Notes: generated by a model from the sequence alone, not told the origin. 64,000 nucleotides of DNA from Hydrogenophilus sp. (GCA_020725265.1 DYFK01000004.1:88460-152459), one strand, 5' to 3'. Positions 1 to 9,360 are shown, numbered from the stretch's first letter. A program made the numbers and translations.

Positions 1-2135
1 CGCGCTGCCTGTCCTGCCACGACAACGCGCGCGTGGGCGACGTGCTCGGCGCCATCGATGTCCGCCAGGACACCCGGCCGGCGCTGGCCAAGGCGGAAAA
101 ACGCTTCTTCTTCAGCCTGCTGGCATTGGCGCCGCTGCCGTTCGTGGTCGCCTTCCTGGTGGTCTGGCGCATCAACCGGCGCATCGACGACGCCGTCGGC
201 CGGCTGCGCGACAACGTCGACAACCTGAACCGGGTCTCCGACCTCACCAGCCTGCGCCCGACCGAAGCCAGCATCGGTTTCCGCGAACTCGACGACATCT
301 TCGAGCAGATCGCACAGCTCGGCACCCGGCTGCGCAACGTCGCCGTCGACAAGGATCTGCTCGAATTCGAAATCCGGCTGATGGAGAAATTCATCATCAC
401 CTCGGAAGTGGTCAAGGACTGGCATGAGTACGTCAAGGAGCTGCTGATCGAAATCAGCAAGGTCATCGATGCCTACACCCTGTTCTGCGTGTTCAAGGTG
501 GAAGACGAACTGTTCAGTCTGGAGATCTTCTGGCGGCACCGACCGTCGCCGGAACAACTCACGCAGATGGAAGAACGTGTCCGCGCGATTCTGGATACCA
601 ATCCCTACCTGCGCGGCATCCACGGCATCCAGATCAACCACACCGTCGCCGAACCCGACCGCGACATGCCGCCGCTGAACGCGCGGGACATGGAATTGCA
701 GACCAAATCGCTGCTGGTCGAAGCGCCCAAGATCGGCGGCATCGTCGGCATCGGCGTGCAATCCGAGATGGTGCGCGACGATACCCGCGCGCTGGTCATG
801 GAAAGCATCCTGTCCACCCTGCTCAACGTGATCGGATCGGTGCGCGCGATCTACAAGTACACCCGCGACCTGGAGTATTACGCCACCCGCGACCCGCTCA
901 CCCACCTGTACAACCAACGCGTGTTCTGGGAACTGCTGGAATACGAGATCAGCCGCGCCAGCCGCCACAAGCAGAGCTTCGGCCTGCTCATGATCGACCT
1001 CGACAACTTCAAGTCGATCAACGACACCTACGGCCACCACGTCGGCGACCGTTTCCTGCAGGAATTCGCCAACGTGGTCCGCCACGCGCTGCGCAACGAG
1101 GACATCCTGGCCCGCTACGGCGGCGACGAGTTCGTCGCCCTGCTGCCGGAAGTCAGCGAGGCCGATGCCTACACCGTCGCCGGCCGCGTGGTCGAGGCCG
1201 CCGCCAACCTGGCGGTGGAACTGCCCGACGGCGGCCGCGCCAAGGCTTCGGTCTCGGTCGGCCTGGCCATCTACCCCGACCATGGCGACGACAAGAAGGA
1301 TCTGTTCCTGCTCGCCGACAACATGATGTACAAGGCCAAGAACGAAGGCAAAAACCGCGTGGCCCTGCCCAGCGACGTCGATGTCGCCGAGGCCTACCGC
1401 AAGATCGGCGAGAAGAGCCAGATCGTCCTGCGCGCGCTCGACGAGGGTCTGGTGCGCCCCTACTTCCAGCCGATCATGCACGGCGGCACCCGCCAGCTGG
1501 CGGCCGTCGAGGTGCTTTCGCGCATCCAGACCGACGAAGCCCTGTTCGAGGCCGGCGAATTCATCGAGCTCGCGGAGAAGATGGGCGTCATCCACAAGCT
1601 CGATTTCCAGGTGATGGACCAAGCCATGGCCGAGGTCGCCCGGACCGGTTACGCGGGCTACCTGTTCATCAACCTGTCGCCGCGCGCGATGGTGCTGTCC
1701 GAATTCCTGCCCGAGGTGAAAGCCATGGTGATCCGCCACGGCGTCGCCCCGGACCGCATCGTGTTCGAGATCACCGAACGGGAAACCATCAAGAACATCA
1801 GCCTGCTCACCAAGTTCGTCGCCGCCCTGAAGATGGAAGGCTTCCTGCTCGCGGTCGACGATTTCGGCTCCGGTTTCTCGTCCTACCACTACATCAAGCA
1901 CTTCCCCATCGACTTCCTGAAGATCGAAGGCGAATTCGTGCTCAACATGGTCAAGAGCGAGCGCGACGCCGCCTTCGTCCGCAGCATCGCCACCCTCGCC
2001 CGCGAACTCGGCATCCGCACCGTCGCGGAATTCGTCGAAAGCGAGGAAGTGCTGGAACAGGCCCGCGCCGCCGGCATCGACTACATGCAGGGCTGGCACA
2101 TCGGCCGGCCGGGGCCGAACATTCTGGCGGGCTAG
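1..2135 (+). CDS. Membrane GGDEF-EAL c-di-GMP protein with a CxxCH motif (5' partial)
   Basis: The start lies outside the window; the frame is open from base 3 and reads RCLSCHDNARVGDVLG before a transmembrane helix (about bases 105-170). CLSCH is a c-type haem attachment motif in what would be the periplasmic end of a sensor domain. After the helix come a HAMP-like linker, a GAF-like region (about bases 430-830), a GGDEF domain and an EAL domain. The cyclase motif GGDEF is intact at about 1119-1133 and an RNED inhibitory site precedes it by the usual five residues. The EAL domain has EVL in place of EAL, plus NLSPR, EITERE and DDFGSG, so hydrolase activity is possible but not certain. The gene ends tail to tail with the next one, overlapping by four bases. 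The sensor region resembles that of the protein at 6321-8186. Domain assignment is secure; the haem claim is inference from the motif. Confidence 0.9.
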   Translation, partial: RCLSCHDNARVGDVLGAIDVRQDTRPALAKAEKRFFFSLLALAPLPFVVAFLVVWRINRRIDDAVGRLRDNVDNLNRVSDLTSLRPTEASIGFRELDDIFEQIAQLGTRLRNVAVDKDLLEFEIRLMEKFIITSEVVKDWHEYVKELLIEISKVIDAYTLFCVFKVEDELFSLEIFWRHRPSPEQLTQMEERVRAILDTNPYLRGIHGIQINHTVAEPDRDMPPLNARDMELQTKSLLVEAPKIGGIVGIGVQSEMVRDDTRALVMESILSTLLNVIGSVRAIYKYTRDLEYYATRDPLTHLYNQRVFWELLEYEISRASRHKQSFGLLMIDLDNFKSINDTYGHHVGDRFLQEFANVVRHALRNEDILARYGGDEFVALLPEVSEADAYTVAGRVVEAAANLAVELPDGGRAKASVSVGLAIYPDHGDDKKDLFLLADNMMYKAKNEGKNRVALPSDVDVAEAYRKIGEKSQIVLRALDEGLVRPYFQPIMHGGTRQLAAVEVLSRIQTDEALFEAGEFIELAEKMGVIHKLDFQVMDQAMAEVARTGYAGYLFINLSPRAMVLSEFLPEVKAMVIRHGVAPDRIVFEITERETIKNISLLTKFVAALKMEGFLLAVDDFGSGFSSYHYIKHFPIDFLKIEGEFVLNMVKSERDAAFVRSIATLARELGIRTVAEFVESEEVLEQARAAGIDYMQGWHIGRPGPNILAG

Positions 2136-2755
2136 CGGATCGTCGACTCGACCGGCTCCGGGGGTGAAAGGAACCCGGGATCAAACACGAACAGCCGCGT
2201 GCTGGCTGACCGGTTCAATCTGACTTCCCGTTCCGGACAGATCACCGCGTCATAGCCGAGCGACCGCGCCGGCGCGATCACCGTCTCGATCCATCGACGC
2301 GTGAAGTTCTCGACATGACGGCCGGCCGCCAGACGCTCTGCCGGACTCCCCGCCGGGTCGTCGATCACCGCCTGCCAGGCGAGCACATCGCGCAGTTCCC
2401 GATTTCGCTGGTCTGGCAGGAAGCGCAACAACCCACCGTTCGCGCAATCGACCAACCACCCTGGGTAGCTGCCGATGCCCGCGCGCAGCCTGCCTAGCCG
2501 GGTACGACTGACGCGCAACCACAACTGGAACGAACCCTCCGATTTTTCCCGGAGATCGAGCACGCGGGCGCGATCGTCCAGGAACGCGGCATAAATCCTT
2601 CCCCCCGGCCCCGCGTGCATGCGCGCATAGACCGGATCGGCGCTCAGGCAGATGAAGGAATGTCGCATCAGTTTGGCCGCGCGAGCCATGGATCGGGACG
2701 GGCATTGCCACGCCTGGATCCGGTGGGGCGTGCCGTGTAGCCAGGGTTGGGGCAT
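2132..2755 (-). CDS. Uncharacterised protein, possibly ADP-ribosyltransferase-like
   Basis: 207 residues starting MPQPWLHGTPHRIQAW. I do not recognise the family with certainty. The opening LHGTP, followed by ICLSADPVYARMHA and GGRIYAAFLDDRARVLDL, resembles the start of ADP-ribosyltransferase folds (Y/L-H-G-T, then S-x-D-x-x-x-A, then a V-x-D-L strand). There is no signal peptide or membrane helix, so it should be cytoplasmic. The longer open frame would begin at 2854, but that extension runs through the terminator at 2810-2835, so the ATG at 2755 is preferred although its ribosome site is weak. It stands alone between two convergent or terminated genes and no obvious antitoxin partner adjoins it. 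Function is unknown; fold assignment is tentative. Confidence 0.6.
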   Translation of the reverse strand: MPQPWLHGTPHRIQAWQCPSRSMARAAKLMRHSFICLSADPVYARMHAGPGGRIYAAFLDDRARVLDLREKSEGSFQLWLRVSRTRLGRLRAGIGSYPGWLVDCANGGLLRFLPDQRNRELRDVLAWQAVIDDPAGSPAERLAAGRHVENFTRRWIETVIAPARSLGYDAVICPEREVRLNRSASTRLFVFDPGFLSPPEPVESTIR

Positions 2756-2809
2756 CTTATTGAAATGGGATTCGCAGGGCCGGCCGATGTCCCGCCCGCC
2801 TGCTTTACG

Positions 2810-2835
2810 AAAAAAAGCCCGGCCGGGGCCGGGCT
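2810..2835 (-). terminator. Rho-independent terminator after the chemoreceptor gene
   Basis: Reading the minus strand, AGCCCGGCC pairs with GGCCGGGCT around a two-base loop, a perfect nine-pair GC stem, followed by seven T residues (plus-strand A run at 2810-2816). It lies 35 bases past the stop codon of the chemoreceptor gene. It is the clearest intrinsic terminator in the window. Confidence 0.9.
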
Positions 2836-2869
2836 GAGCGGATTCGGGCGGCATCGCCGCCGGACGGCG

Positions 2870-4495
2870 TCAGCCGATGCGGAACCGGCCGGCAAGATCG
2901 TGCAGCTGGCCGGCCAGGCCTTGCAGGCGGTCGGCGGTGGCGGCGACCTGGCTGACGGCGGCGCTGTTGGCTTCGACGCCCTGGGCGATCTTCTCGACCT
3001 TGGCGGCGACGTCGCGGGCGGAAGCCGATTGCTCCTTGAGCGCGGCGTGGATTTCGTTGACGGCGCCAATGACGCGACCGGAAGCCGCGCGGATGTCGGT
3101 CACCGAATCCCCGGCGCGATGCGCCAGCTCGACACCGCCACCGACACGTGCAACGCCGGCCTCCATCTCCTGCGCGGCGCGTTGGGTACCCTGCTGGATC
3201 TTGCCGATCATGGCGGTAATTTCCTGGGTCGACCTGGCGGTGCGCTCGGCCAGCTTGCGGACCTCGTCGGCGACCACCGCGAAACCGCGCCCCTGTTCGC
3301 CGGCGCGCGCCGCCTCGATGGCGGCGTTGAGCGCCAGCAGGTTGGTCTGGTCGGCGATGTCCTTGATGGCATTGACGATGCTGGAAATCTGACTGGAGAA
3401 GTCCTCCAGTTCACGGATGGTGGCGGCGGTGGCGTTGACGGCGTCGGCGATGCGCCCCATCTCGCCGGCGGCCTCGTGGATCACGCGGCCGCTTTCATCG
3501 GACTGGGTCACCGAGGCCTCGGTGACGGTGCCGGCCTCGCGGGCATGCTCCTCGACCTGATCGATCGACACCGACAGCTCCTGCATGGCCGCCGCCATGC
3601 CCGAGGCGGATTCCGACTGGTCGCCGCTGGCGCGGGCGACGTTGTTGCTGACGCTGGCCAGCTCGCGCGCCAGGTTGCCCAGCGTCTCGGCGTTTTCCAG
3701 CACCTGGCCGACCACCGGTTTGATGCGTTCCTGCATGTCGGCGAGCTGGCGCACGAGATCGGCCAGTTCGTCCTCGCCCTTGGCCTCGACACGGTGGGAG
3801 AAGTCCAGGCGCGACATGTGGCCGACCAGATCGCTGGCGACGGCGATGCGGGCACCGATACGCCGTACCAGCAGGTAGTTGGCGACGGCGACGCCGACCA
3901 GCGAGATCAGCAGGATGACGAGCACCTGGATGCGCGCCGTAGCGGCATGGGTCTCGGCGGTGAACAACACTTCCTCGGCGTACACCTCGTAATACGGGAT
4001 CAGGATCTCCAGCGGCTTGAGCAGACTGGCGTGAACCTGTGGCCAATCGTCCTCCAGCAGGTACTTGATGGCTTCCAGATCGCTGGTCTGGTAGGCCTTG
4101 TCGACCTGATCGAAGAAGGCCGGCAACGCGGCCATGCCCGCTTTCATCCGGTCCACCTCGGCGAGCTCCTCCTCGCCGAGCCGTTCGGCGCCGGCCACGG
4201 TCAGAAAGCGCTCCCAATCCTGTGGCAACGCCGCGCGCGTCTCCTTGAGATGGTTGGCCGAGCCGACGGTCGGCAGCAATCCAAGCGCGACGCCGGAAAT
4301 CCGGTGCCGGGTTTCCTTGATGTGGGACTCCACGGCGCGCAACAGGGCAACCGGCGCGATGACCTCGTTGCGCACGGCTTCCAGATCGCTGATCCCACGC
4401 GTAGCGGTGAGGACGACCATGCCTCCCAGCAGCAACGTGGCCACCACACCGATGGCGGCCACGCCGATGAGCCAAATCTTGATGGTGAGTTTCAT
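2870..4495 (-). CDS. Methyl-accepting chemotaxis protein
   Basis: 541 residues from MKLTIKIW. Two membrane helices (residues about 8-32 and 190-212) enclose a periplasmic four-helix-type ligand domain of about 155 residues; a HAMP linker and a long coiled-coil signalling domain follow. The hairpin tip contains the highly conserved [20 protein letters not shown] (bases about 3250-3330), which binds CheA/CheW. A longer frame to 4522 exists, but a strong GAGGAG ribosome site sits just before the ATG at 4495, so that start is chosen. The ligand is unknown. The rhodanese gene lies immediately upstream on the same strand and the two may be cotranscribed. A terminator follows. The family assignment is certain. 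Confidence 0.95.
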   Translation of the reverse strand: MKLTIKIWLIGVAAIGVVATLLLGGMVVLTATRGISDLEAVRNEVIAPVALLRAVESHIKETRHRISGVALGLLPTVGSANHLKETRAALPQDWERFLTVAGAERLGEEELAEVDRMKAGMAALPAFFDQVDKAYQTSDLEAIKYLLEDDWPQVHASLLKPLEILIPYYEVYAEEVLFTAETHAATARIQVLVILLISLVGVAVANYLLVRRIGARIAVASDLVGHMSRLDFSHRVEAKGEDELADLVRQLADMQERIKPVVGQVLENAETLGNLARELASVSNNVARASGDQSESASGMAAAMQELSVSIDQVEEHAREAGTVTEASVTQSDESGRVIHEAAGEMGRIADAVNATAATIRELEDFSSQISSIVNAIKDIADQTNLLALNAAIEAARAGEQGRGFAVVADEVRKLAERTARSTQEITAMIGKIQQGTQRAAQEMEAGVARVGGGVELAHRAGDSVTDIRAASGRVIGAVNEIHAALKEQSASARDVAAKVEKIAQGVEANSAAVSQVAATADRLQGLAGQLHDLAGRFRIG

Positions 4496-4518
4496 GCCCG
4501 TCTTCTCCTCACCCCCGC

Positions 4519-4962
4519 TCACTCGGTCGGATAACCCTTGGCGATCCAGGCCGGCAAGCCGTCACGGAACCAGTAGACGTTCTTGTGGCCGGCGTTCATG
4601 GCGGCGGCGGCGCCCTTGTAACCGCGCCAGCACGGCGAACCGTTGCAGTAGAAGACCAGGGCCTTGTTCTTGTCGGCCGGCAGTTTGGCCGCGTCGAAGC
4701 GGTCGGCGGGGTCGAGCTTGGAGACCTTGGCGTGCGTCTCGCGGTAGACGACGTTGATGGCGCCCTTGATGCGCTTGTCGACGTACTCACCGGCGACGCG
4801 CGCGTCGACGAAGACCGCGCCCTGGTCGAACTGGGCCTTGGCGGTGTTGACGTCGGCGAACTTGCCGGGCGCCGGGAAGGTCATCGGCGTTTCCTCCACC
4901 GCCCAGGCGCCGCCGGCGCTCAGGAAGCCGATGAAGAACAGGGTGCTGATGCGTTTCAACAT
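4519..4962 (-). CDS. Secreted rhodanese-like protein
   Basis: 147 residues. An N-terminal signal peptide ([21 protein letters not shown]) predicts periplasmic location. The rest is a single rhodanese domain: the [11 protein letters not shown] strand-turn near residue 50 and an active-site loop [14 protein letters not shown] near residue 105, whose first cysteine is the expected persulfide carrier. GAGGAG precedes the ATG. Periplasmic rhodaneses of this size commonly handle thiosulfate or sulfane sulfur. The adjacent chemoreceptor may share its transcript, but a functional link is only inference. Confidence 0.9.
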   Translation of the reverse strand: MLKRISTLFFIGFLSAGGAWAVEETPMTFPAPGKFADVNTAKAQFDQGAVFVDARVAGEYVDKRIKGAINVVYRETHAKVSKLDPADRFDAAKLPADKNKALVFYCNGSPCWRGYKGAAAAMNAGHKNVYWFRDGLPAWIAKGYPTE

Positions 4963-5071
4963 GATGGCAATCTCCTCGTGATGGATGGATCGGCCTTGCC
5001 GCCGACAAGGGCATATCGTCGCCAGGGCCCCGAACTTTAGGATTGATTTCCACGCATGCCGGCCGGCGGCG

Positions 5072-6298
5072 TCAGAGGCGGAAGAACAGGTAGGCGACCG
5101 CGATGGCGGCGGCGAAGCCGGCCAGGTCCGCGATCAAGCCACCGGCGACGGCGTAACGCACCCGGCGGATGCCGACCGCGCCGAAGTAGACGGCAAGCAC
5201 GTAGAAGGTGGTCTCGGTACTGCCCTGGACGATGGCGGCCAGGCGGCCGGCGAAGGAATCGGCACCGTGCGCCTGCATGGTCTCGATCATCATCGCGCGC
5301 GCGCCGCTGCCGGACAGCGGTTTCATCAGCATGGTCGGCAGCGCGTCGACCCAGGCGGCGTCGAAGCCGAGCGCGAGCACGCCGATGCGCGCCATCTCGA
5401 CGAAGGCTGGCAGCGCGCCGCTGGCGCGCAACATACCGATGGCGACCAGCATGGCGACCAGATAGGGAATGATGGTGACGGCGGTCTGGAACCCCTCCTT
5501 GGCGCCCTCGATGAACGCCTCGTAGGCGTTGACCCGGCGCAGCATGGCGCCGAGCAGGAACACGATCACCAGCGCCAGCAGCAGGAAATTGCTCAAGGTC
5601 GACGAACGCGCGCTCATGTCCGCCGCCGGCAGGCTGGCGAACCACCAGGCCAGGCCGCCGACCACCGCCGACACGCCAAGCAGCCAGGCGAGCACGACCA
5701 GGTCGACGCGCAGGCGCTGGACGGCGGCGACGAACAGGAAGCCGGCCAGGGTCGAGCAGTAGGTGGCCATCAGGATCGGCAGGAACACATCGGTCGGATC
5801 GGCCGCGCCCATCTGCGCGCGGTAGGTGAAGATGGTCACCGGCAACAGCGTGATCGACGAGGCATTGAGCACCAGGAACAGGATCTGGGCATTGCTGGCG
5901 GTGTCCTTGTCCGGATTCAGATCCTGGAGCTCGCGCATCGCCTTGAGGCCGATCGGGGTCGCCGCGTTGTCCAGCCCGAGCAGGTTGGCGCCCATGTTCA
6001 TGGTGATCGAGCCGAGCGCCGGGTGGCCGCGCGGCACGTCCGGGAACAGCCGCGCGAACAGCGGCGCCAGCGCGCGCGCCAGGGCGTCGAGAAAACCCGC
6101 GCGCTCGCCGATCTTGAGCACGCCCAGCCACAGGCACATGACCCCGGTCAGGCCGAGCGCGATCTCGAAGGCGGTTTTCGCGGCGTCGAAGGCGGCCTTC
6201 ATGACCGCCGCGAACACCGTCGCGTCGCCGGCGAAATACTGGAGCAGCGCGGCGCCGAACGCGGTCAGGAAGAAGCCGATCCAGATCGCGTTGAGCAT
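5072..6298 (-). CDS. Fused SpmA-SpmB (Gate-domain) membrane protein
   Basis: 408 residues beginning MLNAIWIGFF. The N-terminal half matches spore maturation protein A (nucleoside-recognition/Gate domain, with SITMNMGANLLGLDNAATP around residue 90) and the C-terminal half matches SpmB (VTIIPYLVAMLVAIGMLRAS and QGSTETTFYVLAVYFGAVG). About ten hydrophobic segments are visible. In Bacillus the two are separate genes; single-chain fusions occur in non-sporulating proteobacteria, where the role is unknown, possibly transport. The ORF could start upstream at 6466, but that part lies inside the next gene and has no domain similarity. It is the likely last gene after the GGDEF gene at 6321, 22 bases away. 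Confidence 0.9.
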   Translation of the reverse strand: MLNAIWIGFFLTAFGAALLQYFAGDATVFAAVMKAAFDAAKTAFEIALGLTGVMCLWLGVLKIGERAGFLDALARALAPLFARLFPDVPRGHPALGSITMNMGANLLGLDNAATPIGLKAMRELQDLNPDKDTASNAQILFLVLNASSITLLPVTIFTYRAQMGAADPTDVFLPILMATYCSTLAGFLFVAAVQRLRVDLVVLAWLLGVSAVVGGLAWWFASLPAADMSARSSTLSNFLLLALVIVFLLGAMLRRVNAYEAFIEGAKEGFQTAVTIIPYLVAMLVAIGMLRASGALPAFVEMARIGVLALGFDAAWVDALPTMLMKPLSGSGARAMMIETMQAHGADSFAGRLAAIVQGSTETTFYVLAVYFGAVGIRRVRYAVAGGLIADLAGFAAAIAVAYLFFRL

Positions 6299-6320
6299 GA
6301 CGGGCGCGCGCCTGGCCGGC

Positions 6321-8186
6321 TCAGTAGGACTGGGTCTCGTCCCACATCGCGGGAACGAAGCGGACCACCCGGTTGCGACCGGTTTCCTTGGCCTGATACA
6401 GGGCGACGTCGGCGAACTTGAGCGCCTGCCAGAAAGTGGGGCTGTCTTCCGGGAAATCGGCGACACCGATCGAGATGGTCTTTTGCAGCGTGGTGCCGGC
6501 GCCGATCGGGATCTTCAGGCTCTCGACCCGGGCGCGGATGGTCTCGGCCACCGTCATGGCCGCCTCGGCGCCGGTTTCCTGGAGCAGGATCAGGAATTCC
6601 TCGCCGCCGTAGCGGATCACCATGTCGGAACCGCGCACCGATTCGCGCAGCGCGCGCGCCAAGGCCTTGAGCACGGTGTCGCCGGCGTCGTGGCCGTGAC
6701 TGTCGTTGACCATCTTGAAGTAGTCGAGGTCGAGCATCAGGATCGACAGATGGGTCTTGCGTCGCTGGTTCTGGGCCAGCAGGGTATCCAGGTATTCCTC
6801 CAGGAAACGGCGGTTGTTCAGGCCGGTCATCGGATCGCGCAGGTTGGCCTCGCGCAGGGTTTCCATCAGGCGTTTGGATTCCAGCACCGGCGCCGCCTCG
6901 CGCAGGTACAGATTGACGAACGGGATGATGCCGGTGGCAGTGGTCTCGGCGGCGCGCGGCGCGACGATCTGGAGCACGTTGCCAACGCTGCCGGACTGCA
7001 TGATCGGCAGGCAGATGTGGCCGCGATCGGCGGCTACCGCGGGTGGCCGGAAGGCATAGCACAGGCCGGGGTTGGCGAGCCCGTCGACCGCGTGGCCGGT
7101 GCGCAGCGCCCGGCAGGCCTCGCCGCGCACCAGGATTTCCGGATCGCACCAGCGGCAGGGCGCGTCGGCCACGCCATCCACCAGCAACGGCCGCAACTGG
7201 TTCTTGTCGGCGGTCACCTCGTACAGGCTGAACTCCTCGACCGAGAATTCGTCGCGCAGCACACCCGCCAGCCGGCCGTGGATCTCGGCGCGCGTCTCGT
7301 CCTCCTCGATAGCCTGCTTGAAGCGAGCGGCGCGCGACAGGATGTCGACCATCTCGCGGGTCGCCTTGAGCTGGTTCTCGCCGTCGACCGGCTCGCGCTC
7401 GATCAGCCGGCCGACCCGGATGGCGATGTGGTCGAGGCCCTGGGCGAGGAACGCCATGAGCCGGTTCAGGTTGTCGGCGATGTTGCCGATCTCGTCGCGG
7501 GTGCGGGCCTGGACCTGACTGCGGAAATTGCCGTCGAGCGCGCGCTGCACCGCCAGCTCGACGTCGCGCGCGGTTTCCGACACCGGTCGCGAATAGCGGC
7601 GCAACAGATACCACGCGACCAGCGCGAAGGCGAGCACGACACCGCTGATGCCGGAGACGGTGAGTAGCGCGCGCCGCTTCAGGTGATCGATGGAAAAGGT
7701 GATGCTGACGGTGCCGAGCACGGTGCCTTCATTGACCTCGTGGCATTGCAGGCAGTTGGGCAGGCCGTGCGAACTGGCGACGTACGGGATGGTGCCGCGG
7801 AACAGGGTTTCGCCGGCGCTGTCGAGCAAGCGGTAATCCGGCTCGCGGGTTTCCATGACCCGGCGTTCGACGTCATCCATCGCCACCTCGCGCGGCGTGC
7901 CCGGGCCGAACTGCTGCTCCAGTTCCGGTGCGCGCGCGATCCGCGCCGACTTGAAGCCCTCCACCTCGCGCAGGCGGCCGAGGAAACCTTCGCGCCGGTC
8001 GATGACGCCGTGGATCATGGCCTCGGTGAGATTGACCCGGATGATTTCGGCCGCCGTGCGCACGTGCTCGGTGGCTGCGATCAGGGAATACTGGCGGAAG
8101 GAGTACAGGCTGATCAGGGTCAGGATGGAAACCAGCGCGCTGGCCATGATCACCGAAAACACGGTGACCTTGCGGTTCAGGTTCAT
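6321..8186 (-). CDS. Membrane diguanylate cyclase with a periplasmic CxxCH sensor
   Basis: 621 residues from MNLNRKVTVFSVIMAS; AGGAG precedes this ATG, so the longer frame to 8222 is not used. Order: membrane helix 1, a periplasmic domain of about 150 residues ending in PNCLQCHEVNEGTVLGTVSI (c-type haem motif at 7740-7754; Tll0287-like/DUF3365-like appearance), membrane helix 2, HAMP, a GAF-like domain containing several cysteines (CRWC, then EACRAL, LCYAF, HICLP; bases about 7000-7170), and a C-terminal GGDEF domain. The catalytic motif is GGEEF and an RGSD inhibitory site lies five residues before it, so a working, product-inhibited cyclase is expected. Haem or redox sensing is inferred from the motif. 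Confidence 0.92.
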   Translation of the reverse strand: MNLNRKVTVFSVIMASALVSILTLISLYSFRQYSLIAATEHVRTAAEIIRVNLTEAMIHGVIDRREGFLGRLREVEGFKSARIARAPELEQQFGPGTPREVAMDDVERRVMETREPDYRLLDSAGETLFRGTIPYVASSHGLPNCLQCHEVNEGTVLGTVSITFSIDHLKRRALLTVSGISGVVLAFALVAWYLLRRYSRPVSETARDVELAVQRALDGNFRSQVQARTRDEIGNIADNLNRLMAFLAQGLDHIAIRVGRLIEREPVDGENQLKATREMVDILSRAARFKQAIEEDETRAEIHGRLAGVLRDEFSVEEFSLYEVTADKNQLRPLLVDGVADAPCRWCDPEILVRGEACRALRTGHAVDGLANPGLCYAFRPPAVAADRGHICLPIMQSGSVGNVLQIVAPRAAETTATGIIPFVNLYLREAAPVLESKRLMETLREANLRDPMTGLNNRRFLEEYLDTLLAQNQRRKTHLSILMLDLDYFKMVNDSHGHDAGDTVLKALARALRESVRGSDMVIRYGGEEFLILLQETGAEAAMTVAETIRARVESLKIPIGAGTTLQKTISIGVADFPEDSPTFWQALKFADVALYQAKETGRNRVVRFVPAMWDETQSY

Positions 8187-8218
8187 GTTCTGGCTCCTGG
8201 TCCGGGTCGACCCCGGCT

Positions 8219-9346
8219 TCATTCCGGCACGCGCGCCCAGACCGCGAACAACGGGTCGGCATGGGCGCGCTGGGCCGCGTATTTGTCGTCTTCCGGCCGT
8301 TTCAGACCGCGCAGGCTTTCGCTGGCGACATCGACGAAACCGACGCCGGCGAACAGGCTGGCAACCCAGGCGACGCGCTCGAACGGATGCAGTTCGCTCC
8401 AGATCCGCACCGCCTTGGGTGGAAACCAGCGGTCGGAGAAGCTCACCACCAGCCAGGCGCCGGGCTTCAGCACCCTGCGCAGCTCGGCCAGCACCGCGCG
8501 CGGCTGGATCAGGTATTCGATCGCGGCGACGCAGATCGCCAGATCGAAACGGGCGTCATTCCAGGGCAGTTCCGGCCGGGCATTGAGATCCTTGACCACG
8601 CGCTCGGCCAGGCGTGGATTGGCGGCGAGTTCCCCGGCATTGAGGCCGAGGCCGGCGACGTGAATCGCCGCCGGCGCCGCCGGCAGATGCGAATCCCAGC
8701 TCGCCATCAGGTCGAGCACGCATTGTCCGGGCTGGAGAAAGCGGCCATGCAGCGTGGTCAGCGCGCCCCGGCAGGCGGCGTCGAGATGATGGGTCAGCCG
8801 GGCGCCGGCGTAGAAATCGCCATCCGGGCTTTCGTCCTGGCGGGCCAGATGTTCCAGCCGGAAATAGGCGTCGTCGGCCAGACCCGGTGGCGCCGGCGCT
8901 TGCAGGCCGGGACCATCGAACAGCTCGATCAGGCGGGTGCCGGGCGCGGCTTCGAAGCGGCTCGGCAGCAGTCGCAGACGCGCGGCCCGACCGGCGAGCG
9001 GATGGTTGGGGTCAACCCGGACACGCTCGTCGTCGACCGCCAGCACGCGCACCGGGCGAACATCGCGCGGGCCGCTGGCCAGGCCGGGGAAAGCCAGACG
9101 GGGGTAGTGGCGGCCGGGCAGCAACGGCGTGGCCAGCCGGATGCCGGCGCGCGGCAACGAGACCACGTCCAGTCCGGCCGGTTGCAGCCAGGGCGCCGGA
9201 TCGAGTTCGGCCTCGCCCTCGGCCAGCGCCTGCCCGGCCGCGCGCTGCCAGCGCCCATCCGAGCGCGCGGCGGCGTCGGGCACGATCAGGCGGTCGACGC
9301 CGGCGATGCCGGCGGCGCGCCATTCCAGTCGGGCCTCGATGGCCAT
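8219..9346 (-). CDS. SAM methyltransferase with an N-terminal SlyD/FKBP-like segment
   Basis: 375 residues from MAIEARLEW. The C-terminal 200 residues look like a class I methyltransferase: GQCVLDLMASWDSH replaces the usual glycine loop, FDLAICVAAIEYL is the post-motif strand, and LRRVLKPGAWLVVSFSDRW is a typical methyltransferase motif. Residues about 90-150 contain VRVDPNHPLAGRAARLRL, which closely resembles the C-terminal strand signature of SlyD-type FKBP prolyl isomerases (DxNHPLAG). The substrate is unknown. It lies 14 bases after surA in the lptD-surA direction, where other proteobacteria often carry pdxA and rsmA, so it may share that transcript. Confidence 0.8.
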   Translation of the reverse strand: MAIEARLEWRAAGIAGVDRLIVPDAAARSDGRWQRAAGQALAEGEAELDPAPWLQPAGLDVVSLPRAGIRLATPLLPGRHYPRLAFPGLASGPRDVRPVRVLAVDDERVRVDPNHPLAGRAARLRLLPSRFEAAPGTRLIELFDGPGLQAPAPPGLADDAYFRLEHLARQDESPDGDFYAGARLTHHLDAACRGALTTLHGRFLQPGQCVLDLMASWDSHLPAAPAAIHVAGLGLNAGELAANPRLAERVVKDLNARPELPWNDARFDLAICVAAIEYLIQPRAVLAELRRVLKPGAWLVVSFSDRWFPPKAVRIWSELHPFERVAWVASLFAGVGFVDVASESLRGLKRPEDDKYAAQRAHADPLFAVWARVPE

Positions 9347-9360
9347 GTCGGTGGTTTCCG

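Noticed and set aside
2747-4534. 595-residue plus-strand open frame
   Set aside because: Antisense shadow of the chemoreceptor gene; GC-rich codon use leaves the opposite frame open. No domain seen.
4963-5071. 109-base gap before the rhodanese gene, possible promoter
   Set aside because: No -10/-35 pair of acceptable quality; only the ribosome site is clear.
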